Shown: positions 35,613 through 48,935, counted from the stretch's first letter. The stretch is 64,000 bases of DNA from Acanthococcus lagerstroemiae (GCA_031841125.1 CM063106.1:4216001-4280000); one strand, 5' to 3'. The notes: generated by a model not told the origin, from the letters alone. Program-made: numbers and translations.

Positions 35613-38600
35613 GTAAGAATTTGTGGAAACGAGCATCATCCTCTTTTGCAAACCTCTTAAGTTCACGCCATTTTGTGTGTTGAGACCACAGTATGAGCTG
35701 CGAGACGTTATTACAGTCGGGCAAATAATGTTCGGATTTGGTTCTGCGTACGACTGTTTGTTTTTTATTTTTATCTTTAAGAACGTTCACGATTTTCCCG
35801 GGTGGGGGTTTAAGTGAAATTCGAATGTCCTGACTCTAAAGAGCTTATAAGGTGTGACGTATTGTTTGCTCCCATGTTCCTGATAACGATGTTTAAACGA
35901 CTGACGTGATTGGTATTAACACTGGGTATCAGGCAGGGTTGCTAAAATTTCGATTATTGACGTTTCGAAGAGCCGGTAAACATGCTAGGAATTCGAATTA
36001 CATAGTTATCAAAAGTGACAGTTGAGGTGGAAACTTACTGATTTGTCGATCCGTTTCATAGTGCGAATGCTGACCCATTGCGTAACTTTTTCTCTAGGAA
36101 AGCAATACTTATTGGCGAAGTAGGGAAACGTGGGGCAAAATGGAAATTCCGCTCTCAAAAAACCAAAATAAAAGACCAAAAAGAAACTAGAAAAATGTAT
36201 AAATTATTCACTCTTCTGGAGGGTTGTTAGGTACGTTTTTGTCCAAAACGATCGAAAGATGAAGCTCCGTAAAACCAAACAATTTTTTTGTAACTAATAT
36301 TCCCTTACTTGAAGTACATATAATACCGTCATAAGCAATATTGCGTCATAACGTCGTGACTCAAAAGTATTCACTAAACGTAGGACGTCTTCAACCAAAG
36401 CTACAACCAATCTAACTTGCAACAGCCGAAATGACCCTTCATTAACCCAACTGCAATACATGAACTTCCCTTTTTTATAATTCGATGCTGACCTATGAGC
36501 GGTGCATTAAGCCATGAAGACTCGATTCATTCACTCGGAAGAAAAAGAGAATACAGTAGGGTTTTTTACAAAAACCTTGAAGAAGAAAAAAAAGAAAGCG
36601 AACAGAAGGTTTGACCTTTCTGCTGAAGGGAGGGGCAAACCATCGCCTCGGAGTTGATAATGGGGCAATGCCTACCTACATTAGTTTTCCTGATGCGACG
36701 GGTTTTTGCGAATGATTTCCTTTTGGACAGTGCAGTTCAGTGTTTAAGGTAAGGAGGAAATGGTCGTAGTTTTCCGATCAGTGGAAATATAGACTGTTGA
36801 ACTGTGGTGTTTTAGACCATTTTGAATTCTATAGAGGGGGGGGGGGCTTTGTCTAGGGTCGTAGCTGTATAGAAATGGCAGGGGTGCTTCCAAAAGTACA
36901 CTTCTGCTAATTCAAGTTCGTTCAGATATTGTAAAATTTTTGCTCAATCGCTAATATTTTAGGACTCCGTTAGATTATTAAAACTCTGTTAAGACTTTCG
37001 AAGACTATGTTCAGACTCTTAAAGACCACATGAAGATTTTCTAAGGATCACTAAAACCGTATTAACTCGTCAAGACCGGTTAAAGCTGTGTTCAGACACT
37101 ATAAAACTGTTTTAAAATTCACTACTAATATCTTTCAAAATCATAAGACTTGGCATGATAGTATTGAGAGCTTGATATGCTTCGTGACTAAGAAAAACTG
37201 TGTTAAAATTCTGAAGATTCGTTAAGACCTCTTGAGACTGTAGTAAGACTTGTTAAGATTTATGAATGGTCTTGAAGGCTATTCTAAAACTACATAAGAC
37301 TCGAATGCCGTGTAAAAGCAGACTGAAATTTCATTATGACCAGTGAAGACTCCTGAAGACTGTATTAGAACATATCAAAACTCTAAGATCGTGTTAAAAT
37401 TTATTATATGTATGACTGTGATGAAGACTCCTTAAGACTGTTATGAATAAATTGCTAAGGCTATTCAAGATTATGTCAAGACTTGCCAAGACTGCTGAAA
37501 TTCGTGAAGAATTTTCGTGTGTTTAAAGACTTACTAGGACTCCTGAGAACTGTTTTAAGACTCTTCATGAATGTGTTAGATTTCATCAGAACTTATTGAG
37601 ACTGTTCCAACACTAGTTGAAACTGCATTGTGATTTCTGAAGATTGTATTGAGCCACAAGTTTTTTTGAGATTTTATAATTATGAAGACTTACTGAAGCT
37701 CTGTTGAAGCTTGTCTAAATTTGACAGTGAGGCTGTAACTATGCAGAGGGGGACTAGGGATTCAAACTCCTCCCTTGGCCTGCCAAAACACTTTTTGCCT
37801 AAATTTGTTACTGAATCAGAAAGTATGTGCTCTCTGTTGGAAACTTAGTAGGATTACAAAGATTGTAAGTCGCCTTAATTCTGGGTTAAAAGCTCCTTAA
37901 AATTGGATTCAAATTTACTGAGACTGCTTCAGCATATTGTAAGACAGATTTGTTAGGACCCAGTCTCCTTGTGATTGTGATGAGTGTTCAGAATTGAGTT
38001 TAGACTCATGAAAAGATTCCATAAAACTCTTTAAAACTTGTTGAAACTCTTGAAGGTGCGGTGAGACTTTTTGATTGTATTAAGACTCACTATGATAGTG
38101 TTAATATCTATGTTGAGACTATTTTGGGACTTCTTAAGATGCGTGAAGATTCTTTTAAGACTGTATCAAGGTGGTTTTTAAAACTCTTCAAATTTGTTTC
38201 AAGGCTATTTAATTCTATATTAACTCGGTAAGCTGTTGCAGGCTTAAGATGTGTCAGGCCTTCATTAAACTATGTTCGAACTTATTAAGACCTATGGAGG
38301 CGCCTTACTGACTGTGCTTGATGGACTTATTCTAAACGTTCTGTATTGCAGTTTCGCGACCCTATTAAAGAGGCGTGTATTAGAAAAAGAAAACGAAAAT
38401 CACAGAAAATCTGCAAAGTTTGCTAGTCTTAAGATTAGTGCGGGACCTTGAGCTCTCTCGCCCATTTCGCTACCCATTCACAACGCCAGAGTGTAATCTA
38501 TGTCCTCCCATCTTCCTTTATAATTTTGACACGTAAAACCTCTGTTTTCTGGGTGACCTTGCTGCAGCCCTAGTTTTGCCAAACCATTTTCGATACATTC

Positions 38601-38782
38601 GCTAAAATTTCTCTCCCCCCTCCCCAATCTTGTCCATTTCGAATTGAATGAAATGTATGTGCCTTTCAAACGAAAATCATCGGTTTTCGACAAATGTCAT
38701 TTTTCAGTTTTTAAATTTGATCAGTTTCCGCGTTACGAATGAATGTATCGTGTTGTGACCCTAGATCGTTTTTTACTTTCAG
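35613..38782 (+). other. ttk: ttk intron 2
   Basis: GTAAGA..TTTCAG. The first 1.3 kb has no clear element (a G run lies at about 36,837-36,846); the rest is a long AAGACT minisatellite described separately. Confidence 0.9.
36950..38330 (+). repeat. AAGACT-type degenerate minisatellite, longest block
   Basis: About 1.4 kb of diverged units around the theme TTAAGACTNNTGAAGACTGT, nearly continuous, lying just upstream of exon 3. Confidence 0.75.
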
Positions 38783-38968
38783 CGCACGGTCCTCCAGATC
38801 TTCTAGAAGTGAATATGACCGAGCATTCGCAGAATTCACCCGCGTCGTACACAGAAGAACAAAATGTCGGGTCACCAGAATCAGGATTGACTACTGAGTT
38901 ATCGGAAGATTGCTGTATAAAAACCGAACCGAACGAAGATTCAACAGCACCGGGAACATCATTTCAAG
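38783..38968 (+). CDS. ttk: ttk coding exon 3: short acidic common exon with SUMO-type IKTE motif
   Basis: Acceptor TACTTTCAG|CGCACGG, donor TTTCAAG|GTTAAA (weaker than the other donors: GTTAAA rather than GTAAGN). The 186 nt encode about 62 residues, AHGPPDLLEVNMTEHSQ... to ...CCIKTEPNEDSTAPGTSFQ. The peptide is acidic and Ser/Thr/Glu-rich with no folded domain. IKTE fits the sumoylation consensus psi-K-x-E, and PPDLL resembles, but does not match, the CtBP-binding PxDLS motif. The exon enters and leaves in phase 1, so it can be included or skipped without a frameshift in either isoform. It is assigned to ttk because its phases match exon 2 and both terminal exons. The next terminal exon begins with AT or AG, completing GAT (Asp) or GAG (Glu). 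Confidence 0.82.
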
Positions 38969-41963
38969 GTTAAAAGATTTATAGTAACAAGATCGCCCGG
39001 TACTCGAATGATACGTTGAAATTTGATATCCACTTGTGGAACGTGGTGCGACGGCAGGTCAATCAATATTGCCACAGAACGTGCAGTGTGTCTCACGGCA
39101 TGACGAGCCTTCGGTAATGGATTGTTGCCCGTAACAGAGAACGTTGAGGCGGGGTCATTGCCATGGGGCTAAGGAACTTCCGTGGCTAGCGTAGGGTGTT
39201 TCTTGAACTTACTGTACGCGATGCAGAAAACCGAATGTGTCGAGTCTTATTGCGAACAAGATTGAATAATGGAACAACTCGGAACATTAATAATGAGGAC
39301 AGGAGCATTAATTACTTGTGAAAGGGTGAATAATAATGATCGCATGTGGGATGCAGTTGTTTCGAAAAAGTGACTCGGGTCGTACCTCGCATTTTCCGTG
39401 CTCTGAAAAAACATTCATCGATATTGTTTATCATTTAGGACGGTACGTTTCTCGATCGAGCTTGTACGGGAATTGTTTTTTTTTCCAATCTATTATTCCT
39501 ATTTTGAAATGCTGATAGAAGCAGATTCACTCGAGGGACAAAAAAAAATATGAATATTCCCCTGATGCTCGGACAGAGAAGGGAAGCCTGTAGAAACGGG
39601 GAAAAAGTGAGATCAGAAAACAATGCAAGGATGGAACGATGAAAAAAGCTGGTTTTGCGGAGGGAGGATGGGGTGTGCTTTTCATTAATTTTCCCCGAAA
39701 CATAGTAACTTATGGGTATGATTTTTTAGCACGAAAAGGAAAGTCAGAAATCACGAAAAAAGAAAGACATTGAGCTGTTACTAATAATTTCCCGAAATAT
39801 AAAATAAAGGGAACAGAAAAAATGATACATGAACAATAAAAAAAACATTTGAACGAAAAAATAGAAAAATCGCGAAATAATAGAACATTGAACTGAAAAA
39901 AATTACGAACTGAAGAACCACGAAAAATTATTGAATTAGCAATTGTCAGGTGAACTGAAAATAGACCAGTTTGGGTTTGTGTTAGTTTTGATAGTTGCGA
40001 AAACGTTGGCTTATTTAATAACAGCACCTTCTAGAGGCCTGGGATTTGCTAATAACTTCATTCTGTTGCACGCAATGGCACGGCAGTGACAATGAACCTT
40101 CTTAATCGACGGAGTTCCGTCAGTCCAGTGTTGATCTTTACAATTCGGAATTGAGAAATCATACCGGATTACAGTGGGAGATGAATAACTGATGCTCATT
40201 GCAAGGGAAAGGTCAAACAAGGTGGCAGCCTACTAGAGACCTTGGATTTGTACTGCCCTCTAGAGGCTTTGAATTTGTCGTTCCTTTCATTCCATTGCAT
40301 GTAAATTTAAAAGTCAGAAAACTGGCCTAATTAAGAGTAATTCATAAGTGATGTTTACAGTACGAATTGCTTCTTAGATCAAAAAGGAGAGGTCGTTTCA
40401 GCCACCGTGGTACTTCACGTCTCGCTTTCTTGTCAATTTCTCTGTTTGGTATCGTGTCTATCCTACAATTCGTCATGCTTAGTTCTTCTTTTTTCGTTCA
40501 AAAACATTAAACATTTCGTGTAGGGTGATTTTCGTCAACTCTACTGACAATTTCGTTATTTTGAATTACTTTTTCGTGCTTCTACTTTTCGTTCAAACGC
40601 CTTTTACCTTTCGTGCAGTTTAATATTCCCCTTAACTTATATCTATCGTACAGTTTAGGACTGATTGTTGATCGTAATTGTGCTAGGGCAGCGTGGCAGC
40701 TCTGGATAGAGAGTAATCATACTGCATGCAATGTACTCTGTTTTGTGTTTATGGTTGTGTTTAGGGAAATCACCCCGAAAATGAATACGGTCATCACTTG
40801 TGTTAAAGTGAAATTACTGATAAGCTTGGTCTTCGAAATAGTGAGCGGGATGGACGTTAAATCTTTGTAAACAAGCTAAGGAAACAGTCTTTCGTTGAAT
40901 TTTGTTTTTTATACGCTTTAAAATAGAAATTTTTCAATGTTTCCCTGAGATGTACTTGTTGTGAGGAAGAATAGAAACCTTAGTCCCCTTCCACATCAAT
41001 GTAAATTTATGATGTAATAATCTTACGAAATCATCAATTAGCCTCATTTTTTCTTTCTTTAGTACAAAATTTTCATGAAGTATTAAAAATTAGATTTTCG
41101 TGTTGCTGATCTGGAAAATGTTTTCAGATTTTTGATTCGGTGCAAACTTGAGCTCCTTTGCCTAGTTCAGCTTAGAAATAGATTTTCGAACCTAAATAGA
41201 AGTCTGATCAGAAATTTTACTACAATATTTTTAAAATAACGAAATCGTGATACCGAGTTAGTTTTCTTTGAGAATCATTCTATTGCGAAAAACTGGTATT
41301 CCAATGTGAATTTCACTGGTTTTTTACTCTTTCTCACTTATCGTGTGGACCCATGTCGATTGCTGGTACCCAATATTACCGCCGCGGCTTCAAATTCGGT
41401 CATTTTACAAAAATAATATAATAATTTTTGTGCCTCTTCCATTTATCGGAAGAAATTGAACTCATTCCTACGGCGTCATTGTGAACCAAACGTTCTTTTC
41501 TCTCAACGGTGAGAAGAAACCGTTCCGGGGGAAGGGATTGAATTTCGGAGATGTCATCGTGCCCGTCCAAAAACGGCGTCTACTGAAGTTGACGGCTTGA
41601 CGTAGGTGGTTGTGTTTTTGGTTGTTTACTTTGTATTGCCAACATTTTCGCATTCTTCGTTTTTTGGAGAAGGGATGATCAACTTCATCGGGTTATTTCT
41701 TTTTCGTCTATGCAGAAATGCAGACTACATATTATGATCCATACTCATTAATTCTCTGTGATAAGAAGGTATGTTATCTGAGGAGTTATTTTCCAAACGG
41801 CATTTCTAAATTGTTCAGGAAACTTAAATAATTGTCTACAGATCTCCGTTTTGATTTTTCTCTCCAATTTTCGACAGAAGATAGCCTCAGTCTCGACAGA
41901 TGCGACCTAGAAATTTCATTTTTAAACCTAAAATATTAGTTAACGGATGACCTTAAAAACTGA

Positions 41964-42222
41964 CAATGGCGTAGCCGGCAGGGGGGGGGGGGTGTGAATG
42001 CCCCCTCCCCTCCAAGGCACCTAAAATTGAATGTAAAATATGCAAATATCAGCAATTTTTTGAAAAATTTTTGCTCGAGCAGTAATTTTACCTTAATGTT
42101 TATAAAATAGTCCTCTAATAACGGCGATTTTTAAAAAATACCTCAATTTTCGACTTTTTCTCCCTTGAAAATCTTACTTTGCCCCCCCCCCCCCACCCGG
42201 GAAAATCCTGACAACGCCACTG
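41964..42222. mobile_element. hAT-type MITE with G/C homopolymer arms
   Basis: Ends CAATGGCGTAGCC and (reverse) CAGTGGCGTTGTC; flanked by AAAACTGA (41956-41963) and AAAACTGG (42223-42230), a 7/8 target duplication. A G run near the left end faces a C run near the right end. Non-coding. Confidence 0.9.
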
Positions 42223-43599
42223 AAAACTGGACTCATTGCGTTTTGAAATTAGAATATGTAACAAATGGACTTACTGCGTTTCGATTTTTAGAATTAGAAT
42301 ATCTAGCAAATGAGCCTTACTTTGTTTTGGTTTTTTATTAGTAAATATTGCGATAGAATGAAGGAAAATGACTTTTTTGCTGTTTGACCATGTATTGATA
42401 TGAGTTGGAGGTTTCAGTATTGTGGATTTCAAGAAACCAGAGAAAGAATAAATAAAATAAAAACTCGAAAAGAACTACAGCAATGGGCGTACTGCATTTT
42501 CGAAACGCATTCCTCATATGTATTTCGAACAAGAAAGGGACTCTGAGAAATAAACTGACTGACGTTTATTTTGAGAAGTACGCATGGTAGTTCTGGCATT
42601 TTTGCTGCAAAATTGTAAGTTGGTACTTTGATTTTGTTGTTTCACATTTCATCTACCATTGTGTTGGAATCTTCGTGAAACAGTTTCATTATATCGCGGA
42701 TGCCCGAACTGTGAAATTAATTTCAGAACTAATTAAGTAGAATGAGTTCTCGGTTGATTACCTCGCATCCGATTTTTATCACTATTAGAGAAAGAGGAGG
42801 GGTGAGTTGAAAATGAGTTAGAAGAAGCGAGTTGCGAACGAGAAATTGGTGAGTTTCACCAATTTCAGTTCAACAAGTTGTTCCTACCTTCCCCTTCTGT
42901 CATGGGTGCCAGTTTGATGATCCTATGTACCTCTCCTTGCCAAATCCGTGGCTGTGACCCTGACCACCGCTGTAGCACCACAATTCCACTTGCACATGAA
43001 TAGTCGATAACTTAACCGAACGAAGTCGTAACTTTTAATGCTGTTGGAGCTCATAAACCTCCGCTGGCGCATAACAACTGGAGCATAATGTTCTGTTTCT
43101 TGTACACATGTGTTGTTCTTTTAGACGCTAGTGAATTTAGCTAATCCATAGTACTTACGTATTTCGTAAGAACAGCTTCAAATGTACGAATTTGGGCGAA
43201 AAACGTCTTTAACCTGTGTTCTCTTGTTGAACACCAGGTTTATTCCCTCTACCCTATTTTCGTCTTCGCAAACTACCAGGTTACTTAAAATACTGAGCAC
43301 ACTTTTCAGGCAGATTTGATAGAATTGTACCTCGAGAGAAGGCCAAAATTCATCGTGCTGGAAGTCATCATTGCACGACGTGATATTTCGCCCAAATTTG
43401 GTTTAAAATTCGCAGATTTCTGTTGTTTGATTTCGATTACATGGAAAATTTTGTATTTTAGAATGCAAAAGTCCTCAGTTGAAAGATAGCTCCAGTTCAA
43501 GGTCTCAGTCTCAGACGCCAACCAATCAGTCAGAACGATATCCACCTGGTTAGTTGCTCTGTTTTTTATTCTTTTGACTTTGCTTAATAAATTGATTTG

Positions 43600-44060
43600 T
43601 TGTGTAGCTAGGAATTGAGAATGTTACAGTACAGTAGTTGTGAGGATAGCAGGATACAGTTATGTACGAGTGTTCGTGACCGGCGCGGTGAGTAATTGAC
43701 GGTCGAAAAAGAAAGTGACACAGAGTTACGAGTGTTCGAGTTATTCCGGTTTAATTTCTAGTTTCGCGGAAAATATACGCGATGCGGAATTAGATCGATA
43801 CGATTATCGGGTATTTTCGTTGACTGTTTACCAGGGGTACTCTCGTTGGGATCGCATTCATACCTCCTTGAATTAGAACAAGGGGTATCGTACTCGATTG
43901 GATTTTCCAAATGAATGATCGGGGATTACGTTTCGACGTTTTCGTCAGTCAGATCGATAAAATTGTTGAAATTTTGAAGCTAAATAAATTTAATTCGGTT
44001 TCGGGTCCACGGATTTTTTGAGGAAGGAAGAGCAAAGAAATTTTCTCGAAATAAATATCG
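43600..44060. other. CpG-richer unique patch inside intron 3
   Basis: 43,680-43,840 is relatively CpG-rich (GACCGGCGCGGTGAGTAATT, with a donor-like GTGAGT) and lacks repeats. It could be an alternative exon, internal promoter or conserved regulatory element; no frame supports coding. Confidence 0.2.
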
Positions 44061-44167
44061 CAATTTGCCTAATAGTGAAATTAGGGTCGACGCGAGAGGG
44101 AAGGGATACATGGATGAGAGGAGGGTGAGGGGTGACATCTACTGATTCGAAAAATTCCAATTCTCAG

Positions 44168-44337
44168 TAGAGCACCTGGAAACACCCGAGTACTGACATA
44201 CGCCATTTTGAGTCACTTGGTGCCCGATGATTCAGAGTTCACTATGCGTTACGTTCCGCGTATCAATATTGTAAATCGTCGGGCACCAAGCGACTCACAT
44301 GGCGGATCTCCGTACTCTGGTGTTTCTAGGAGCTCTA
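44168..44337. mobile_element. Foldback MITE, TAGAGC family, copy B
   Basis: Arms TAGAGCACCTGGAAACACCC and (reverse) TAGAGCTCCTAGAAACACCA continue through GAGTAC, CGCCAT, GAGTC and TTGGTGCCCGA. Ends and core (CTATGCG...CCGCGTA) match copy A at 32,975. Flanks ATTCTCAG and ACTTTCAG agree 6/8 (the second includes the terminal A). Non-coding despite an open frame starting at 44,299. Confidence 0.85.
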
Positions 44338-46229
44338 CTTTCAGCTGAGGAACTTTGGCTCACAGTCGGGAAACTCAGATTGCTGGTGACTTTTATGTTG
44401 GCCATTAAAAATTTTGGTAATATTCTGGTCGTTATAGTCGTTATTTACCAAAAGCTTGGGAAATTCTGGGACCTAATTGGGAAAACACAGAAGACGAGGA
44501 GCTTTTTTTGGCTTGTCAACTAAGATTTGTATGGTTTTAATCGGAATTTTCTGTGTTTACTCCCCTCCCCCTTCTCCTCTCTTGTTCTTCGCTTCGACTT
44601 GGGCGAAATCGGTTTAAATTGGAAAAATTATCTGGATAGAGTGCCCTAAGATTTGTGTGATGAAAATTAACTTTTCGGAGGTAGAAAGGTGAATAAATAT
44701 GCGGAGAAAATGGCTTCTTTTGCGGTCTAAAAATTTTTACAGAGAACCTCGCATTCAATACCCGCACTCCTGCCAGATTTCCGAGAAAAGACGTCGGCTG
44801 GTGTAAATTTTTGGGAATATGTGAGATGTTTGCGATTTTATGATACGAGTAGCGAGTACTGTCTCTGGGAATCTTTTACCCGGAATGTGCACCAAACTCA
44901 GTTTATTAGACTGGTTATCCAACCAAGTGGAAATCGAGTTTGAGATTGTATGCTATTTCCGCTGACAAAGCGTGCTGTCAGAGTTGAATTCAGAGATCAT
45001 CTACCGCCGTAGATTTGTAAGATTACCTGTAATTTTAATTGTATTGTTATTTTAACTGCAAACAGATGGGTCACCTTCCTCTTGGTTGTATAAGAATTTT
45101 ATCCGCAATCGATTTTCATATTTTTATTGTTCTCTGCTTCAGTTTTTCTTTTGCAAATATATACATTTTTCGATTCGAAATTCTTACCAACGTGTGCTTT
45201 AAAATCTTTCTTCACGATAGACCCACCCGCTGTTTTACGTTTACCTGCTCGAATATAATTTCGAATCATCGTACCATCGGAATTGCTTATTCATATTCAC
45301 TCTTCGAAAAATGTATATTTGCAATCGAAATTTTAAGAGAAAGGTACTTCATCTGATTTGTAAGACGAAAATAGTTTAATGAGAAAATTTTGCGTATTTA
45401 GCGTTAATCGAAGTTCTTTTCATAAAAATTTTTCGCAGTAAATTGTTCAGTGGTTTTGCTAATTTTTTGGTTGTTCTGTTGAATTTTGCGAGAAAAATAA
45501 TTAAAAATCATAAACAAAAGTAGTGGAAAGGTAAGTTTCATTCGAAATAATTTGTTTGTATGTTATTGAAGAAAAAATTAAACGAGGAATGTGTCCCATC
45601 CGTTTTTTAAAATTATTAATAAATTTATACGCTATAAAAACTTTTTCTTTTTTGTTTCGTGTCTGCCACTGCAGTGGATGAATAGGTTTGTAAATTTTCA
45701 TATGTGTAATATTGTGACCGTTAGTTTTTCATTCTTTTATCAGTTTTTAATTTTTGGCCGTATGCGTATTACTTTCTAAATTCGATTTAGAATTTGATGG
45801 AAATTACAATATTTGCGGATGATTTTATTCAAAAAAACGAAGATGGGATTCATTCTTCGATTTTTTTTTCTATTTCTTAAATTATACGTATGATCAGTTA
45901 CCGTATTTTTAAGGAGATTTATTACGACTACAATTGATTAGTTTCATCGATTGAAATCGTTTGAAGACTCGCGAGTCGGCAGAGAATATTTTACGTTTTT
46001 TACGCGTTGATTTTCATGCGGAATACTTTTTATTTGAAGCATGTCAACTCATCATGTTGACACTTTCCCGTAAGAACATGGTAAATGGGCAGATGTCCCT
46101 GAAAAGAACCCTAAAGTCGATCTATATGTAGATCCCATTCCGGCGTGGATTCATGGAAAGCCCAATGGAATAGTTTGCCTCTTCGAAGGAAAAACATTTA
46201 AATGGGAAATTCTTCGGTAATATGCAGGG

Positions 46230-46960
46230 TAGTCTCTTACAGAATCTCAAACAAGTCTGGAGAATTCTTGAGTAGTCTCAAGTACTTTCCAACGTTCTGT
46301 AGATCTGTAAAGTTCCCCGGAAATCCTCCAGTTTCCCAAAAGCCCTCATAAAAATTCGAGGGGATGTGTTTTTTTTTTGTAACGAAAGTAAGATGGAGTG
46401 ATTTTCTCTCGCAGGATATTGAAAACCAACCGTGCAAGACTGAAAAAATGTTTCTAAAATCAAACAATTATTCCCCGAAGTCTCTCGATAATCCAATTTT
46501 TAGTTTTCTATATCGGACGACAGCCTGTTGTAAAAGTTTTGAAAAGTGTTAATCAAACTGGATGTTTCATTTGTCTTAGCCGATTTTGCACCATTTCGGA
46601 AGAGTTTTAAAAAGTCTTCAGCCAATTTCTGGATTATGTGTAGAAAAATCTTGACAAGTTTTGAAGTATTTTAATGCAGCCTGGAAGGCCCTATGAAGTC
46701 TTGAACGACTCTTGAAAAGTTGGAAAGTTTTGAACAATGCCCTTACGGAGCATTAAGGTGTTGTAGCAAGTTCTAACGGTCCTCCAAATTTTAAAGCTGT
46801 CCTAAAAAGCCTTAAATTTATATGGAAAAGTTCTAAAATATCTTGATCACGTCCAAAAAAGTTACAAAAGAGTTGTAACGAGTTTTGATCAAGTCTGGCA
46901 GAGTCAAAGTTTTCAAACAACCATTAAAGGGTCTTATCTAGTTCTAAGGGCTACTTACTC
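46230..46960 (-). repeat. AAGACT-type minisatellite, inverted orientation
   Basis: On the + strand it reads AGTCTTGAACGACTCTTGAA, i.e. the reverse complement of the 36,950-38,330 theme. Confidence 0.55.
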
Positions 46961-47817
46961 CATCATTCCTCTACCCCTCCTCTTCGCCCCCCAAAAAACA
47001 GTCGCATGGTATTGTGGTGGATGTTGAGAAGTTTTTGAAAATAGCCGATTAGTCTAAAACCAAGAAAGAAAAATTTGCTATAGGTAGCTTATAGACTTAT
47101 ACTAAGGGGTAGGTGTTTTCATATAAAGTGTCGATGTGAAAAAGATTAACTGCTCGATTCTTTCAAAACGTCCAAGTATTTTTCGATGATTTACTCATTC
47201 AGAGCATGAGTAGGATTAAAATACTCCGAGGGAGCAGGAGACGGGGTAAACACTATTGAATTATCGTGTATTTTGAATTTCCTCTTCCAAGATTGCTTTT
47301 TGGATCCCCCGCTGGTGCCATTTTCGGGACATTCGCTACTTTGGGTGTGGCGGATTTAACAGAGCAATGAACAGATGTTTGTTAACCGGACTCCGTTTCC
47401 AAGAAGGCCCCTCCTCTGGGTTTCCTGGAAACTTGCTACTTGAGAACTGCTGGAAAGATCGGCTGAAATTCGTAGGGCCGGATTAATAATACCGTCCGAT
47501 TTTTTTTGAAGGGGGGAAGGGAGAGTTACAAACTGTATGCGATCCTTTTTTGCACACCAGGGGTTCCTGGCAAAGTTGCCTAGTCTTTTTGAATATCTGA
47601 TCTTTTTGAAGCGCATTTGCTAGAATTTTGCCATCTTTCTCCGCATAGAAGGGACCCCTGAAAAATCGTCTTGACGCCTAATATTTCTAGTCTGATCTTC
47701 TTTTGAATCTCTTAAATTTTTTTTAAAGCCTTTTGCCAGAATCGAACGATCTGTTTTTGATGGTGACATGCATCTTTCTGAACTGGCTTGAAGGGTCCTG
47801 AGTGATATCGTACGTTC

Positions 47818-48084
47818 GAATTGAGGAGCGCACTTTCAAAGTGACTTAACTGTAAAATTATGATTTCACGAGTTTTCGTTTTCAACACGCTGTCTTGCCG
47901 CTCTACGGGCATACTTTGCAAAAACAAGAACGACAAATTTTTCTTGAAGGTTGAACTTACTGATACCTACTTTCAAAAAAATCCGTTACCTACTTTAACT
48001 GCTTTGCTTATAATGTTTTTTGCTTGTTTTTCTCAAAGCTAAAATTTTGCAGTTAGGTCACTTTGAAAGTGGGCTCCTCAATTC
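47818..48084. mobile_element. MITE with ~42-bp terminal inverted repeats
   Basis: The left GAATTGAGGAGCGCACTTTC and the reversed right GAATTGAGGAGCCCACTTTC match and continue as AAAGTGACYTAACTGYAAAATT. No clear target duplication seen. Confidence 0.85.
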
Positions 48085-48935
48085 ATTTTGTGCTGTTCCA
48101 TGTCATCAACCTTGAATCTCATGCCTCACCAAAATATTCCCGCGGGAAGTTTTAGGCTTGTGATACGCAGCCCCATCAAATTGGATTTAAAAGTCTGAAT
48201 GATGTTACAAACATTTGAGTTGACTGTGAATTTCAATTTGGGACACCAAACTTATAATGGGAATATCTCAGGAGCCAGGAGGACACCTCATTCCAGGTTG
48301 ATTGGACGGGACAGCACAAAATTGGCTAAAAATAATGACATTCACATCCTGAAATTTGGTTTGAGGATGTGCCTGTTATCAATCTCTCTTTCAACCGGCA
48401 GTATTTTAAGGGAAGGGGGTTGGGCTGAGTACAGAATTTGTGGTGCAAAATTTCACATAACGAGCAAAAAGTTATGATACCACCTGAAGTCTAATTCGGG
48501 GGAGGGAAGTACATAGTTTGTCCTCCAGTCACCATATCTGAATACCTCTGGAGGGAGGCGAGCATAATATTCCATGAAATGATATAATCTCGAATCTCCC
48601 ATTTCATATAGGAGGAGGAGTACGGCCGAGATGGGGATGTGGACCTGCAGAATAGGCGATCACAATTTTTATCCGTACATTCCACTCTGCCGGAAGAACA
48701 TGCGGATATCACGTTTATCGAGATACGATAGATTGGATTGAAAAAGGTGCTAGTTGAGTCGTTGGGAGTAAACTGAAAACATCTGAACGCTCAAGTCTGC
48801 CTGTATCCATCCGCAATGAATAATTCCCCATTGAAACACTCGCTGTGTTAGTCAATAACTTGGCACGGTAGTACTACGCCAAAATCGCGGCTCTGTTCAT
48901 TCCTCATTTCACGTTGCACTTTTATCTTCTTTCAG

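Larger units (their letters stand above)
38969..48935 (+). other. ttk: ttk intron 3 (to the beta exon)
   Basis: GTTAAA..TTTCAG. Contains MITEs and a minisatellite listed separately. 39,000-41,960 and 44,345-46,229 show no recognised element apart from a loose local duplication around CTCTAGAGGC (40,030 and 40,258). Confidence 0.85.

Noticed and set aside
36950..38330. CRISPR-like or ordered satellite array
   Set aside because: Units are diverged, without constant repeat length or unique spacers; a decayed eukaryotic minisatellite.
44299..44523. 74-aa open frame starting MADLRTLVFLG
   Set aside because: Its start lies in the right arm of a foldback MITE and the rest is intronic; no supporting context.
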